A DNA stretch of 26,899 bases from a virus. Under the pieces are notes generated by a model. It did no database searches. It had not been told where the DNA came from and saw nothing but the letters and a program-made list of their open reading frames with translations. The position numbers and the translations under genes were made by a program. This document shows positions 14,141 to 21,053 of this stretch, piece by piece. The number at the start of each line of letters is the position of its first letter. Within the stretch, counting starts at the first letter, position 1. The stretch covers positions 1 to 26,899 of IMG/VR virus record IMGVR_UViG_3300032020_001002, one strand, 5' to 3'.

Positions 14141-14188
14141 TAACCCTCCGACTCTTCCCGGTTGACCTGGGAAGCGAAATGCGGGTTA
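14141..14188 (+). other. Nested hairpin in the leader of the major capsid gene
   Basis: In the 96-base gap before the capsid gene, TAACCC (14141-14146) pairs with GGGTTA (14183-14188). Inside it, CTTCCCGG (14154-14161) pairs with CC plus GGGAAG (14166-14167 and 14169-14174), with loop TTGA and one bulged T. The structure ends nine bases before the SD AAAAGGAG (14197-14204). It could be a terminator/antiterminator, an RNA-stability element raising capsid expression, or a processing site. No long T-run follows, which is against a simple terminator. Confidence 0.55.
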
Positions 14189-14210
14189 TAAACTGAAAAG
14201 GAGAATAATT

Positions 14211-15317
14211 ATGGCTCAAGTTGTAGAAGCGAAACCGCCAACGGCTCAAGTAGTAGAAATGAAAGAGCCGACGACAAATGAATTACTGAGCAAGCTTCTA
14301 ACGGAGTTCCAGAGTTTTGCGAAAAGCAAGGACGAGCACGTTCCGCTGCAAGAGGCAGATGTAAACGCTTTCGGTAGGTTCAGCGTGCACGAATTGTACG
14401 CGATTGCGAAGAGGCGAAAGGCTGCTGAAAGCCTCAAAATGTTTTATGAGAGCGACCAGGCCCTTTTGACTTTGAAAGAGCTTTTGACAGGAACATCAAG
14501 CATTACATTGCCAAACCTTGTCCAAGCAAAAGCCCTATTAGAACTGGCAAACTGGGCGGATCTCCGTGAAATCTGCATGATTGCGCCGGCTCCTAAGGGC
14601 GCAGGAAAAACTATTGACACCCAGATCATAACTCAGCCAGCTTTCAGCGAATGGACGGAAGGTTCGGCTTTGGCAGCTGCGGATCCAACGTTGACGAAGC
14701 GAACAGTCACGTTGAAAGAGTTTGGAAAAGTAACCCAGATCAGCGATCTGCTCGCAAACACCAGTGCAATAAACTTCGTGGATCAGATGGGTCAAGTACA
14801 TGGCGCCTGCGTTCGCCAGGGCATCTTCCAGTACGTTGCCGTTGCTTTAAGCGCTACGGCAGGTAACACGATTTCAGCGGCTTCAAGCAGCACATTGACT
14901 TTTGCTGATGTTAGAAACGCGATCAAGTTGATTGCAACTGACGGATTCCAGCCTGACTTCATCGTGACAAGTCCATCGAACATGTGGACCGCATTCAATA
15001 CTTCAGATGCTATGACACAGTTCTATGGTGCACTGAACGATTTGTTCAAGCCAGGCCTTGGCAAAGGTCCTATGGCTCTCGGATTGACTTGGTATCCTGA
15101 CCCATACTGGGACACATTATTCCCGGCTGCACAGAAGAAACTAGCATACCTTGGATGTAAGGGACTTAGCTCGATCTGGGCTGCCCACCAAACAGAGCCA
15201 ATCGTTGAATTGTATCGTGTCCCGACTGAACTCTCAAGCTACATCATCACACACATGGCAGGTGGAGCGGCTGGCGGAATCGCAAACAGCATCAGTGCAA
15301 TAACGTACCAAAGCTAA
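14211..15317 (+). CDS. Major capsid protein (HK97-type fold)
   Basis: This 368-residue protein starts at ATG 14211 with AAAAGGAG seven bases upstream, the best SD in the structural block. Residues 1-100 are charged and helical, like a scaffolding or delta domain that the protease would remove; residues 2-21 contain a tandem near-duplication (AQVVEAKPPT, AQVVEMKEPT). From about 105 the sequence follows HK97-type shells: an N-arm, an E-loop-like region, P-domain helices (TFADVRNAIKLIATDG), then PDFIVTSPSNMWTAF and a C-terminal A-domain with VELYRVPTEL. The upstream protease, the strong SD and its own leader and terminator structures all fit the most abundant virion protein. Confidence 0.85.
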   Translation: MAQVVEAKPPTAQVVEMKEPTTNELLSKLLTEFQSFAKSKDEHVPLQEADVNAFGRFSVHELYAIAKRRKAAESLKMFYESDQALLTLKELLTGTSSITLPNLVQAKALLELANWADLREICMIAPAPKGAGKTIDTQIITQPAFSEWTEGSALAAADPTLTKRTVTLKEFGKVTQISDLLANTSAINFVDQMGQVHGACVRQGIFQYVAVALSATAGNTISAASSSTLTFADVRNAIKLIATDGFQPDFIVTSPSNMWTAFNTSDAMTQFYGALNDLFKPGLGKGPMALGLTWYPDPYWDTLFPAAQKKLAYLGCKGLSSIWAAHQTEPIVELYRVPTELSSYIITHMAGGAAGGIANSISAITYQS

Positions 15318-15319
15318 GT

Positions 15320-15366
15320 TGGTTGACTAACCAGGACCGATCGGTCCTATTCCCTCCCATTTTCTT
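15320..15366 (+). terminator. Palindromic hairpins and T-rich tract after the capsid gene
   Basis: Immediately after the capsid stop lie two stem-loops: TGGTT/AACCA with loop GACT (15320-15333), and the perfect 16-base palindrome AGGACCGATCGGTCCT (15333-15348). A T-rich stretch follows (15349-15366). This arrangement could terminate or attenuate transcription so that capsid mRNA outnumbers downstream messages, or protect a processed 3' end. Confidence 0.5.
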
Positions 15367-15379
15367 TAGGAATTTCACG

Positions 15380-15766
15380 ATGATTGATTTAACAAAAGCA
15401 TCACCTGCAGATCTGGTCTGTCTCGCTCATGGGTTGACGCCCGTTTTGAAATTGACGCCTTACATGAATTTGGCCGTTGATGAAAAAGGCGTTAGCTACA
15501 AGGTCCTGTCTCTTCCAGATCATAAGGGCGTAAAGAGGGGACGCTTCAGCCCGAAATGCACGAATTTCTGTGGTTACAGTTTGATGCGGCCACACTTCAC
15601 GTGCAGTTGTTGCGGTTGGCGCATGCTCAAAGAGGGGAAACGGAAACCTGTTGAGCCGTGTACGCCTTACATCCTCTACATCATGCACAGCCGGAATCAT
15701 CGGCGACTGAAAGATTGGTTGCTCAAAAAGTGGCTTAGTGTCGCCGAATATCTTGCTAACCGATGA
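15380..15766 (+). CDS. Zinc-binding protein of unknown function (128 aa)
   Basis: ATG 15380 is chosen over the longer frame from 15323, which would run through the palindrome. The N-terminal half has ASPADLVCLAHGLTPVLKL and strands KVLSLPD and GRFSPKC. The middle is Cys-rich (KCTNFCGYSLM, then TCSCCGW), a likely zinc site built from C-x3-C and C-x-C-C. The C-terminal part is a basic helix (HRRLKDWLLKKWLSVAEYL). No family was recognised. It interrupts the usual capsid-to-connector order, so it may be a minor head protein or a late regulator. Confidence 0.5.
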   Translation: MIDLTKASPADLVCLAHGLTPVLKLTPYMNLAVDEKGVSYKVLSLPDHKGVKRGRFSPKCTNFCGYSLMRPHFTCSCCGWRMLKEGKRKPVEPCTPYILYIMHSRNHRRLKDWLLKKWLSVAEYLANR

Positions 15767-15772
15767 ATCTTG

Positions 15773-16183
15773 ATGTGGAAACGTATGAACCGAAAAATAG
15801 TGATACCAATCTTCGCTTTTCTCGTAATGTTAGCGATGGTTTCATCAGCTTTTGCGGTCGATTGCTCAGGACCGGAACTGTGTCCGCCGCCAAAAGAAAT
15901 CAGATTCAAAGTTACCGTGATCTTATGCGGAACAGTGCATAGAGGATATCTAAAGACGTTCTGCTTTGAGTGCCGTCCAACTTCAGTGATTATGCAAATA
16001 AGCTCAGGAGCATTCAAAGAAATTTTGCAGTTCTGGGGGACCGATACATTCTGTGCGCCTTTCAGCGACGTCAAGTATGTTCAGGTTCGCTACGGAAGAG
16101 GCAAATACTATACTGCAAGTCACTCGCTTTCAATCGGCGTTCAAGGCTTAGATTCCATAACGGTTATTCTAAAAACCCGTTAA
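15773..16183 (+). CDS. Secreted protein with signal peptide
   Basis: Starts at TTG 15770, ATG 15773 or ATG 15785 are possible; all keep the signal peptide. The N terminus reads MNRK, then IVIPIFAFLVMLAMVSS, then AFA before VDCSG, a classical Sec signal with a cleavage-like site. The mature part of about 105 residues has six cysteines (two in DCSGPELCPP) and beta-rich sequence (FKVTVILCG, DVKYVQVRYG, SITVILKTR), suggesting a small disulphide-stabilised domain. A secreted protein inside a virion structural block is unusual. It could act at the host surface, for superinfection exclusion or release, but this is inference. Confidence 0.6.
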   Translation: MWKRMNRKIVIPIFAFLVMLAMVSSAFAVDCSGPELCPPPKEIRFKVTVILCGTVHRGYLKTFCFECRPTSVIMQISSGAFKEILQFWGTDTFCAPFSDVKYVQVRYGRGKYYTASHSLSIGVQGLDSITVILKTR

Positions 16184-16198
16184 GATCCACATTTCATA

Positions 16199-16288
16199 GT
16201 CGCAAAATTCAATGCTCTTGGATTTGGGTCTCTTCAACGGGGTTTCTGTTTGAAGAACACTAAATTCCGGTGTTTCTTGGTCGCAAAA
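16199..16288. repeat. GTCGCAAAA direct repeats bracketing an intergenic segment
   Basis: GTCGCAAAA occurs at 16199-16207 and again at 16280-16288; with the following bases, 13 of 16 positions match. The interval between holds the hairpin listed at 16230-16257. This could be a small duplication or the footprint of an inserted segment. Confidence 0.4.
16230..16257 (+). repeat. Hairpin repeat, copy A
   Basis: TCTTCAA (16231-16237) and TTGAAGA (16250-16256) form a seven-base stem with a 12-base loop whose right part is GTTTCTGT. A near-identical hairpin with the same orientation and loop lies at 26870-26896. Copy A begins 48 bases after the stop of the secreted-protein gene. A transcription end, RNA-processing site or recombination site are all possible. 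Confidence 0.6.
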
Positions 16289-16311
16289 AATAATGAGGAG
16301 TTGATGAAAAA

Positions 16312-16854
16312 ATGCAAAAAATAGTAGATTCAGTGACTTTGCGTGCAGTCTGGCAACTTCTGAAGTGGAAAGATTCTGATGGTCGTGTAAGTGCTTTTCT
16401 GCAGAACGGTGGAAGCATTGAAGAGGCTAGGAAACTGTTCGGTGAACCTTTCGGCGTTGAAGAGATGAAGGGAAATCTAGCGTTGAATGAGGGGCTGCAA
16501 GAGCTCATCGACATTATTTGCGCTATTGGCAGTCCGACGAAGTGGGATAACACGAATGCAAGACTCGGCGTTGGAGACAGTAATACGGCTGCTGCAGCGA
16601 CGCAAACAGGTTTGCAGGCAGCGACAAACAAGACTTTCAAGGCGATGGACGCGACGTACCCGCAGAAGTCGAATCAGACTGTTGAGTGGCGGTCAACTTT
16701 CGCGTCTGCTGATGCGAACTATCCTTGGGAAGAATACACGATTGTCAATGCAGCTGACGATACTGGCAAGAACTTGAACCGCAAAGTTGAAAGCAAGGGC
16801 ACGAAGGTATCGGGCGAATCGTGGACGTTGTCGCTAAAGATAACATTCAGCTAA
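16312..16854 (+). CDS. Phage structural protein, decoration/fibre-associated family
   Basis: This 180-residue protein starts at ATG 16312 with GAGGAG at 16294-16299. The C-terminal two thirds contains ARLGVGDSNTAAAATQTGLQ, AATNKTFKAMDATYP, WRSTFASADANYPWEEYTI and LNRKVESKGTK. That string of motifs is familiar from many tailed phages, where the protein is an uncharacterised virion component near fibre genes. The N-terminal 60 residues are more variable and helical. It lies directly before the repeat fibre gene, so it may form the fibre base or decorate the capsid. Confidence 0.6.
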   Translation: MQKIVDSVTLRAVWQLLKWKDSDGRVSAFLQNGGSIEEARKLFGEPFGVEEMKGNLALNEGLQELIDIICAIGSPTKWDNTNARLGVGDSNTAAAATQTGLQAATNKTFKAMDATYPQKSNQTVEWRSTFASADANYPWEEYTIVNAADDTGKNLNRKVESKGTKVSGESWTLSLKITFS

Positions 16855-16867
16855 ATCTGATGATCTA

Positions 16868-18316
16868 ATGCCTTCATTATACGAATACTACAACACGGGA
16901 GACGACTACACCTCTACAGCAATACATAGTATTTTTTGGTGGGCTCAAACATTCACCGTGGGAGCTGAGCCACACACAGTCACGTCTGTTAAGCTGAAAC
17001 TACTTCGTGCAGGTAATCCAGGCACGATTACTGTCAGCATTAGAGCCTCGGACGGTAGCGGTCATCCAACAGGCGGTGACTTGACAAGCGGTACGACAGA
17101 TGGGAATACGTTGCCTACTGGCTCACCCTATGAGTGGCGTGAAATCTCATTAACGGAATACGCGTTGCAGGCGAACACTAAATACGCGATCGTCGTCAGG
17201 GCTCTCAACGGAAACTCGTCTAACAGTTTGAAATGGCGTGCGGATTCCTCTGCACCAGCATATATTGATGGATGTTGCGAAACGAGCTCTGATAGTGGAA
17301 GCTCGTGGACGTCATACACTGGCCTTGACATGATGTTTGAAGTGTGGGGCAACGCAACAGGGGGACCTACTATGGTTTATGTCACAGATTCAATCACCTT
17401 GACCGACTCGAAACTCGTTGACAAAACTCTCTTGCTCGTGGCTGATGCTATCGGACTTACAGATTCACAACTTGTCAACAAAAACATCACAATTACCGAT
17501 CTGATCTCGCTCTTGGATGGGGTTCTCCGAAACAAATCAATAACCATTGAAGACGGAATAGGTTTAAGCGATGCTCTTCTCCGACATAAAACGCTCACAA
17601 TCACGGATACGATCACGCTTGACGACGTCGCCGAACTCGTCACGGGCATAGTAAAATATGTGACAGATTCCATCGGACTGACAGATCAAACTCTTGTCAA
17701 CAAGAACTTAATAGTTCAAGACGTCATTGCTGCGTTGGATGAAGTTTTCCGTCATCGACCACAAATATTGGTCTCAGACGCGATCACGCTTACCGAGGTT
17801 TTGACGCTTGGAAAACTCTGCAACATTGTTGATAGCATAAGCGTGTCAGACACAGTCTTGACTAACAAAAACCTCAACGTCACGGACACGATCGGACTGA
17901 CAGATTCAGACCTCGTAAACAAATCTTTAGTGATAACAGACGCGGTTTCGCTGTTAGATGCCATTCTACGCCATAAAACAGTGACTATCACCGACGCCGT
18001 GACATTAGCTGATGCTTTACTCACAGACAAACAGCTCCAAGTTCTAGACGCTGTAAGTCTCGCAGAGGCTCTTTCCCTCAACAAAACGATCCTAATTGCG
18101 GATAGCGTTTCTCTCTCCGAACAAGTACTGAGAAATAAAACCGTAGAAATCAACGACGTAATAGGCCTCTTGGACACGGCTGTTCTAGTTACCGCGTGGC
18201 CAAGCGCAGTTCTGGTTCTCAACCTTAAAACTCGTAAACTCCAAATCATCATCCGAGAGCGTGGACAAGAACTGCAGGTAGGTAAACGTAAGATGGAGCT
18301 CAAATTCAATGAGTAG
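16868..18316 (+). CDS. Repeat-rich fibre protein with N-terminal jelly-roll domain
   Basis: This 482-residue protein has three parts. Residues 1-165 look like a beta-sandwich of carbohydrate-binding or anchor type (AQTFTVG, VKLKLLRAGNPGTITVSIRA, YALQANTKYAIVVRA, MMFEVWGNA). Residues about 172-440 are some 15 repeats of 18 residues with the pattern (T)D-x-(I/V)-x-L-x-(D/E)-x-x-L-x-x-K-x-(L/V)-x-(I/V). The repeat Asp falls at 174, 193, 211, 229, 247, 267, 285, 304, 322, 340, 358, 376, 394, 412 and 430. The end is basic and strand-rich (LQIIIRERGQELQVGKRKM). This looks like a trimeric or solenoid shaft with a binding head. Its place among head genes suggests a head fibre, though a tail fibre is possible. 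Confidence 0.7.
   Translation: MPSLYEYYNTGDDYTSTAIHSIFWWAQTFTVGAEPHTVTSVKLKLLRAGNPGTITVSIRASDGSGHPTGGDLTSGTTDGNTLPTGSPYEWREISLTEYALQANTKYAIVVRALNGNSSNSLKWRADSSAPAYIDGCCETSSDSGSSWTSYTGLDMMFEVWGNATGGPTMVYVTDSITLTDSKLVDKTLLLVADAIGLTDSQLVNKNITITDLISLLDGVLRNKSITIEDGIGLSDALLRHKTLTITDTITLDDVAELVTGIVKYVTDSIGLTDQTLVNKNLIVQDVIAALDEVFRHRPQILVSDAITLTEVLTLGKLCNIVDSISVSDTVLTNKNLNVTDTIGLTDSDLVNKSLVITDAVSLLDAILRHKTVTITDAVTLADALLTDKQLQVLDAVSLAEALSLNKTILIADSVSLSEQVLRNKTVEINDVIGLLDTAVLVTAWPSAVLVLNLKTRKLQIIIRERGQELQVGKRKMELKFNE
17378..18190 (+). repeat. About fifteen imperfect 54-base repeats (18 codons each)
   Basis: The coding repeats of the fibre shaft run through this interval. Spacing between repeat Asp codons is 18 codons in most cases, with single units of 19 or 20. 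The DNA copies have diverged, so selection has kept the protein pattern, not the bases. Unit-number change between strains would be the expected mode of length variation. Confidence 0.75.
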
Positions 18317-18611
18317 TGAAAGCCTAAAAATCGTTGTGATTAGGGGCAGCACGATTCGCGTCGAGAACGTGATTAAGGATTTTGACGGGGCCCTTCTGGA
18401 TCCGGATAGTCATATAATCAAGTTGCTGAAGGCTGATGGGATACAGCAAGGAACGGATTATACGGGCCCAACGAAAACGGCTGTAGGCAACTATTATCAG
18501 GACATGGCCATCCCTGCAGATGGCACGGCTGGGGAATGGACGGTTGAGTGGAAAGTTACCAAGAGCTCGAAAGATAGCATTGAGAGAGTTCAGTTCAAGG
18601 TTGTGACCTAG
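18309..18611 (+). CDS. Small beta-rich structural protein (100 aa)
   Basis: ATG 18309 overlaps the end of the fibre gene by eight bases. The sequence alternates strands typical of an Ig-like or small beta-sandwich fold: LKIVVIRGSTIRVENVIK, SHIIKLLKADG, GNYYQDMAIPAD, AGEWTVEWKVTK, VQFKVVT. The pattern resembles BppU-type or Ig-like add-on domains of phage structural proteins. It probably attaches to the fibre or capsid. No named family. Confidence 0.5.
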   Translation: MSSESLKIVVIRGSTIRVENVIKDFDGALLDPDSHIIKLLKADGIQQGTDYTGPTKTAVGNYYQDMAIPADGTAGEWTVEWKVTKSSKDSIERVQFKVVT

Positions 18612-18613
18612 AA

Positions 18614-19231
18614 ATGGTTACTTACATCAGTGCTCATGACGTCAAGATGTTTGCGCGGGTAAGTTACGCAGATCTGGAGTTCAAGAGCGACAGCGATTTT
18701 GAAGCGTGGATTGCAGACGCAATAATTCCCTTGGCACAGGGCATCATCGAGAAATACTGTAATGTGCCTGTAGGCTTTTTTGAAGCTGGCGGAATTTCGT
18801 TCACAAATCAGCTTCTCGATTACCGCTATCCATGGATTAATTTGCAGTATTACCCTATTGTCACACTTTCAAAGGTTGAGTATAACAGTCAGGGCTACGG
18901 CATAACGCCGACGTGGGTTGAAGTCACTGAGCCAGATTACATCGTGAAGAAAGATTCCGGGCAGCTGATGCTTGTTTCACACGTACCCGCAATTCCAGAG
19001 CAAAGCGTCCGAGTTACGTACAAAGCCGGGTACTGGGCAACTCCAGAGGCGATCAAGCATGTCTGCATCCAACTCTGCAGTAATTTCTTACATGAAATTC
19101 TTCAGCGAAAAATAAGCCCTGTCATGCGCGTTGACGACTGGAACCTGAAGCTCATAGTTCCTAACGCCTTTACGCGAGAGCTCCAAGTCATATTGGCGCC
19201 TTTCATGAGGAAAAGTGTCGCGGTCGGCTAG
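18614..19231 (+). CDS. Head-tail connector (gp6/adaptor-like)
   Basis: This 205-residue protein matches the plan of head-tail adaptors (HK97 gp6, SPP1 gp15): an N-terminal helix group (DFEAWIADAIIPLAQGIIEKY), a beta region (YYPIVTLSKVEYN, YIVKKDSGQLMLV), VRVTYKAGYWATP, and C-terminal helices (IKHVCIQLCSNFLHEILQR). The VTYxAGY-x-T-P-E-x-(I/V)K string is a recurrent signature. It would bind below the portal as a ring. The following gp10-like and terminator genes confirm the connector module. Confidence 0.8.
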   Translation: MVTYISAHDVKMFARVSYADLEFKSDSDFEAWIADAIIPLAQGIIEKYCNVPVGFFEAGGISFTNQLLDYRYPWINLQYYPIVTLSKVEYNSQGYGITPTWVEVTEPDYIVKKDSGQLMLVSHVPAIPEQSVRVTYKAGYWATPEAIKHVCIQLCSNFLHEILQRKISPVMRVDDWNLKLIVPNAFTRELQVILAPFMRKSVAVG

Positions 19232-19234
19232 GCT

Positions 19235-19669
19235 TTGAGTCTAGAAGTTACGGTGCAGCAGCGCGGCATAGATCTCAGGATTCTCGCTGATAAGTTTCAA
19301 GGCCCGATTCCTGAAAAGTTGGTTAGAAGGCTCGCAGATTATGCGTATGCAGGGATGAAAGCCAAGGCTCCTGTGAAAACAGGTCGCCTTCTCGGTAGCA
19401 TTGAGAAACGAGTTTCAGGGTCCCAGGCGAAAGTCGGGCCTACTGTCCCCTATGCGATCTACGTTGAATATGGGACGAGGCCACATGATATAAGGCCCGT
19501 TTTCGCAAGTGTCCTGGCGTTTGAAGTTGCTGGCCGAATGGTTTTCACGCCGATCGTGCATCACCCTGGAACGAGACCTCAACCCTTTGTTGCGGAAGCT
19601 GCTGGAGAAGCTCGGAGAAGGATTCCAGAGTTCTGGGAGAAATCGGTTAAAGAAGTTGTTGGCGAATGA
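19235..19669 (+). CDS. HK97 gp10-like tail completion protein
   Basis: TTG 19235 opens 144 residues with the gp10 signature: KAKAPVKTGRLLGSIEKRV, then PYAIYVEYGTRPHDIRP, then HPGTRPQPFVAEAAGEARRR. The motif (A/S)PVxTGxLxxSI with Y-x-x-(Y/F)VE-x-GT is found in a widespread siphovirus family that acts in head-tail joining or tail completion. It lies directly between the adaptor and the terminator-like gene, the classical order. The stop overlaps the next start by four bases. Confidence 0.85.
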   Translation: MSLEVTVQQRGIDLRILADKFQGPIPEKLVRRLADYAYAGMKAKAPVKTGRLLGSIEKRVSGSQAKVGPTVPYAIYVEYGTRPHDIRPVFASVLAFEVAGRMVFTPIVHHPGTRPQPFVAEAAGEARRRIPEFWEKSVKEVVGE

Positions 19670-20088
19670 CAAACTTTAACGATTCTTACAAGGCAATCTT
19701 CGACCAAGTGAAAACATATCTCGAAGCAGTTTCAAGCATCAAGGCCGTAGTCCTTGGGGAACAGTTCAAGGTCACTGAACTTCCCTTGGCCGTAGTCATT
19801 CCTGAGCCTACTGAGATCAGCCAAGGGGCCTTTGGCAAGCTACTCGAGTGCAGGATCACTTTCTCAGTTACCTTGATAATCCGAGAAACTGAGCCGGCTA
19901 ATTTGTTCACTGAGATCATGGCCATTATGGGAGATACGATTGACAAGATCCTCTCCGACCGAACTCTCAATGGCACAGTCAAAGATTGCATCCCAACTTT
20001 TTTCAGTCCCTACGAAATCCGAACTCAAGGTAAGCTTTATTACGGTGGTGTGGTTCGTTTCGAGGCTCTTCTCCTGTTTACACCTTAA
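19666..20088 (+). CDS. Tail terminator-like protein
   Basis: This 140-residue alpha/beta protein starts at ATG 19666. Helix YKAIFDQVKTYLEAVSS, strand LPLAVVIPEPTE, strands CRITFSVTLIIRE, helix LFTEIMAIMGDTIDKILS and YYGGVVRFEALLLFTP follow the fold order of tail terminator/completion proteins (lambda gpU, SPP1 gp17, DUF3168-like). Such proteins cap the tail tube and join it to the head. Position between gp10-like and tail tube genes supports this. Direct sequence identity is weak. Confidence 0.65.
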   Translation: MTNFNDSYKAIFDQVKTYLEAVSSIKAVVLGEQFKVTELPLAVVIPEPTEISQGAFGKLLECRITFSVTLIIRETEPANLFTEIMAIMGDTIDKILSDRTLNGTVKDCIPTFFSPYEIRTQGKLYYGGVVRFEALLLFTP

Positions 20089-20104
20089 CCTTAAGCTTCA
20101 TTTG

Positions 20105-20644
20105 TTGAAGAAGTTTGTGAATCTCTGTTTCAGGGCCCTAGACAAGTTTCTGCCTGAGACGAGAGACGAAATCGGCGATATTACTGCAACGTTGCAGTAT
20201 CCATATTACCCGCAGACAAAGATACTCAACCATGTCTTTCAAGAGCTCTTTCATGTTTACGCCCTAGAGGTCTATTGCGGCCGCTTCGATGATATCTCCT
20301 ACCAGACTCTCAGAGGCCTGAAGGACCGAAACTTTCAACATTTCCTTTCCGCAACACGAAAAATCTTGCTCTTCATTGGCGAGAATGATCGTTATTACCG
20401 GGCTTGGATCGGCCTTGCCTTCATCCTTGCGAACCGAGAATATGTACAGGTCCTAGACACATTAACTCGAGAAGAGTTCTTTAGAAGTTACCTCGAGCAG
20501 TGGGAGCTCAAGTTTTCCTCCATACCCGAATCGCATTTTCAACGTTACAAGTCTGAGTTTCTTGACATGATGTTGGCTAGTCATTTGCCTAACTTGTTGC
20601 GAGAGACAATTCCCAAGCGGAGTTGTCCGCAAAGCAAGAGGTGA
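20105..20644 (+). CDS. Helical protein of unknown function between terminator and tail tube
   Basis: A long frame covers 19940-20644, but its first part lies over the terminator gene. TTG 20102 or 20105 is the likely start, although no SD is visible, so the start is uncertain. The 179-residue product is helical and aromatic (TKILNHVFQELFHVYALEVY, FQHFLSATRKILLFIGEND, EEFFRSYLEQWELKF). It resembles no connector or tail protein I know. The gene order makes it a candidate tail component or chaperone special to this virus group. Confidence 0.5.
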   Translation: MKKFVNLCFRALDKFLPETRDEIGDITATLQYPYYPQTKILNHVFQELFHVYALEVYCGRFDDISYQTLRGLKDRNFQHFLSATRKILLFIGENDRYYRAWIGLAFILANREYVQVLDTLTREEFFRSYLEQWELKFSSIPESHFQRYKSEFLDMMLASHLPNLLRETIPKRSCPQSKR

Positions 20645-20653
20645 AAATGAGAA

Positions 20654-21052
20654 ATGGTTAACACAGCACCTGTTCTAGGTCGCAATGGTAGCATCATCAT
20701 CAACAGCGTAGAAGCTGGCTACGTGAAAGGCTGCTCTTTTGATTTGGACGCGGATGTGATCAAGGACTACAAGTTTACAAGTGATAGGCCAGCGGTGCTT
20801 GAAAGTGGGAACAAGAGTTTCAAGTTCAGGTTTGACAAGATGTTCATTGACACAACCTATGCAGCTCTTGTTCTCGCTGGCACGAAGATAACGATACTTC
20901 TTAGCCCTGCAAACACTACGCCTACTGGCCAGCCGAAATATACGTTGTCAAACGCGATTATCTTCCATCACGGCTTCAGGGACGAGCAGGATGGCATTGT
21001 GATCGAGGACGGGTCGGGCGAAGCAGCAGACTTGTCGATCGGAACTTGGTAG
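20654..21052 (+). CDS. Major tail (tube) protein
   Basis: This 132-residue protein starts at ATG 20654 behind an AAGAGGTG stretch. It reads as a small tube protein: GRNGSIIINSVEAGYVKGCSF (the first strands with a turn), DADVIKDYKFTSDRPAVL, FKFRFDKMFIDTTYAALVLAG, TITLL-type strands and SNAIIFHHGF. It is short, without an Ig-like add-on. It is followed at once by the paired tail chaperone frames and the tape measure, the standard order. No sheath gene lies nearby, so a non-contractile tail is expected. Confidence 0.75.
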   Translation: MVNTAPVLGRNGSIIINSVEAGYVKGCSFDLDADVIKDYKFTSDRPAVLESGNKSFKFRFDKMFIDTTYAALVLAGTKITILLSPANTTPTGQPKYTLSNAIIFHHGFRDEQDGIVIEDGSGEAADLSIGTW

Positions 21053-21053
21053 T

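Noticed and set aside
14186-14193. TTATAAAC as a TATA box for the capsid gene
   Set aside because: It would place the start site at or after ATG 14211 and is therefore inconsistent with the strong SD at 14197-14204.
15970-16263. Frame of 97 codons overlapping the secreted-protein gene
   Set aside because: It shadows a gene with a clear signal peptide and has an unlikely composition. Its last residues lie in the hairpin, noted in the repeat finding.
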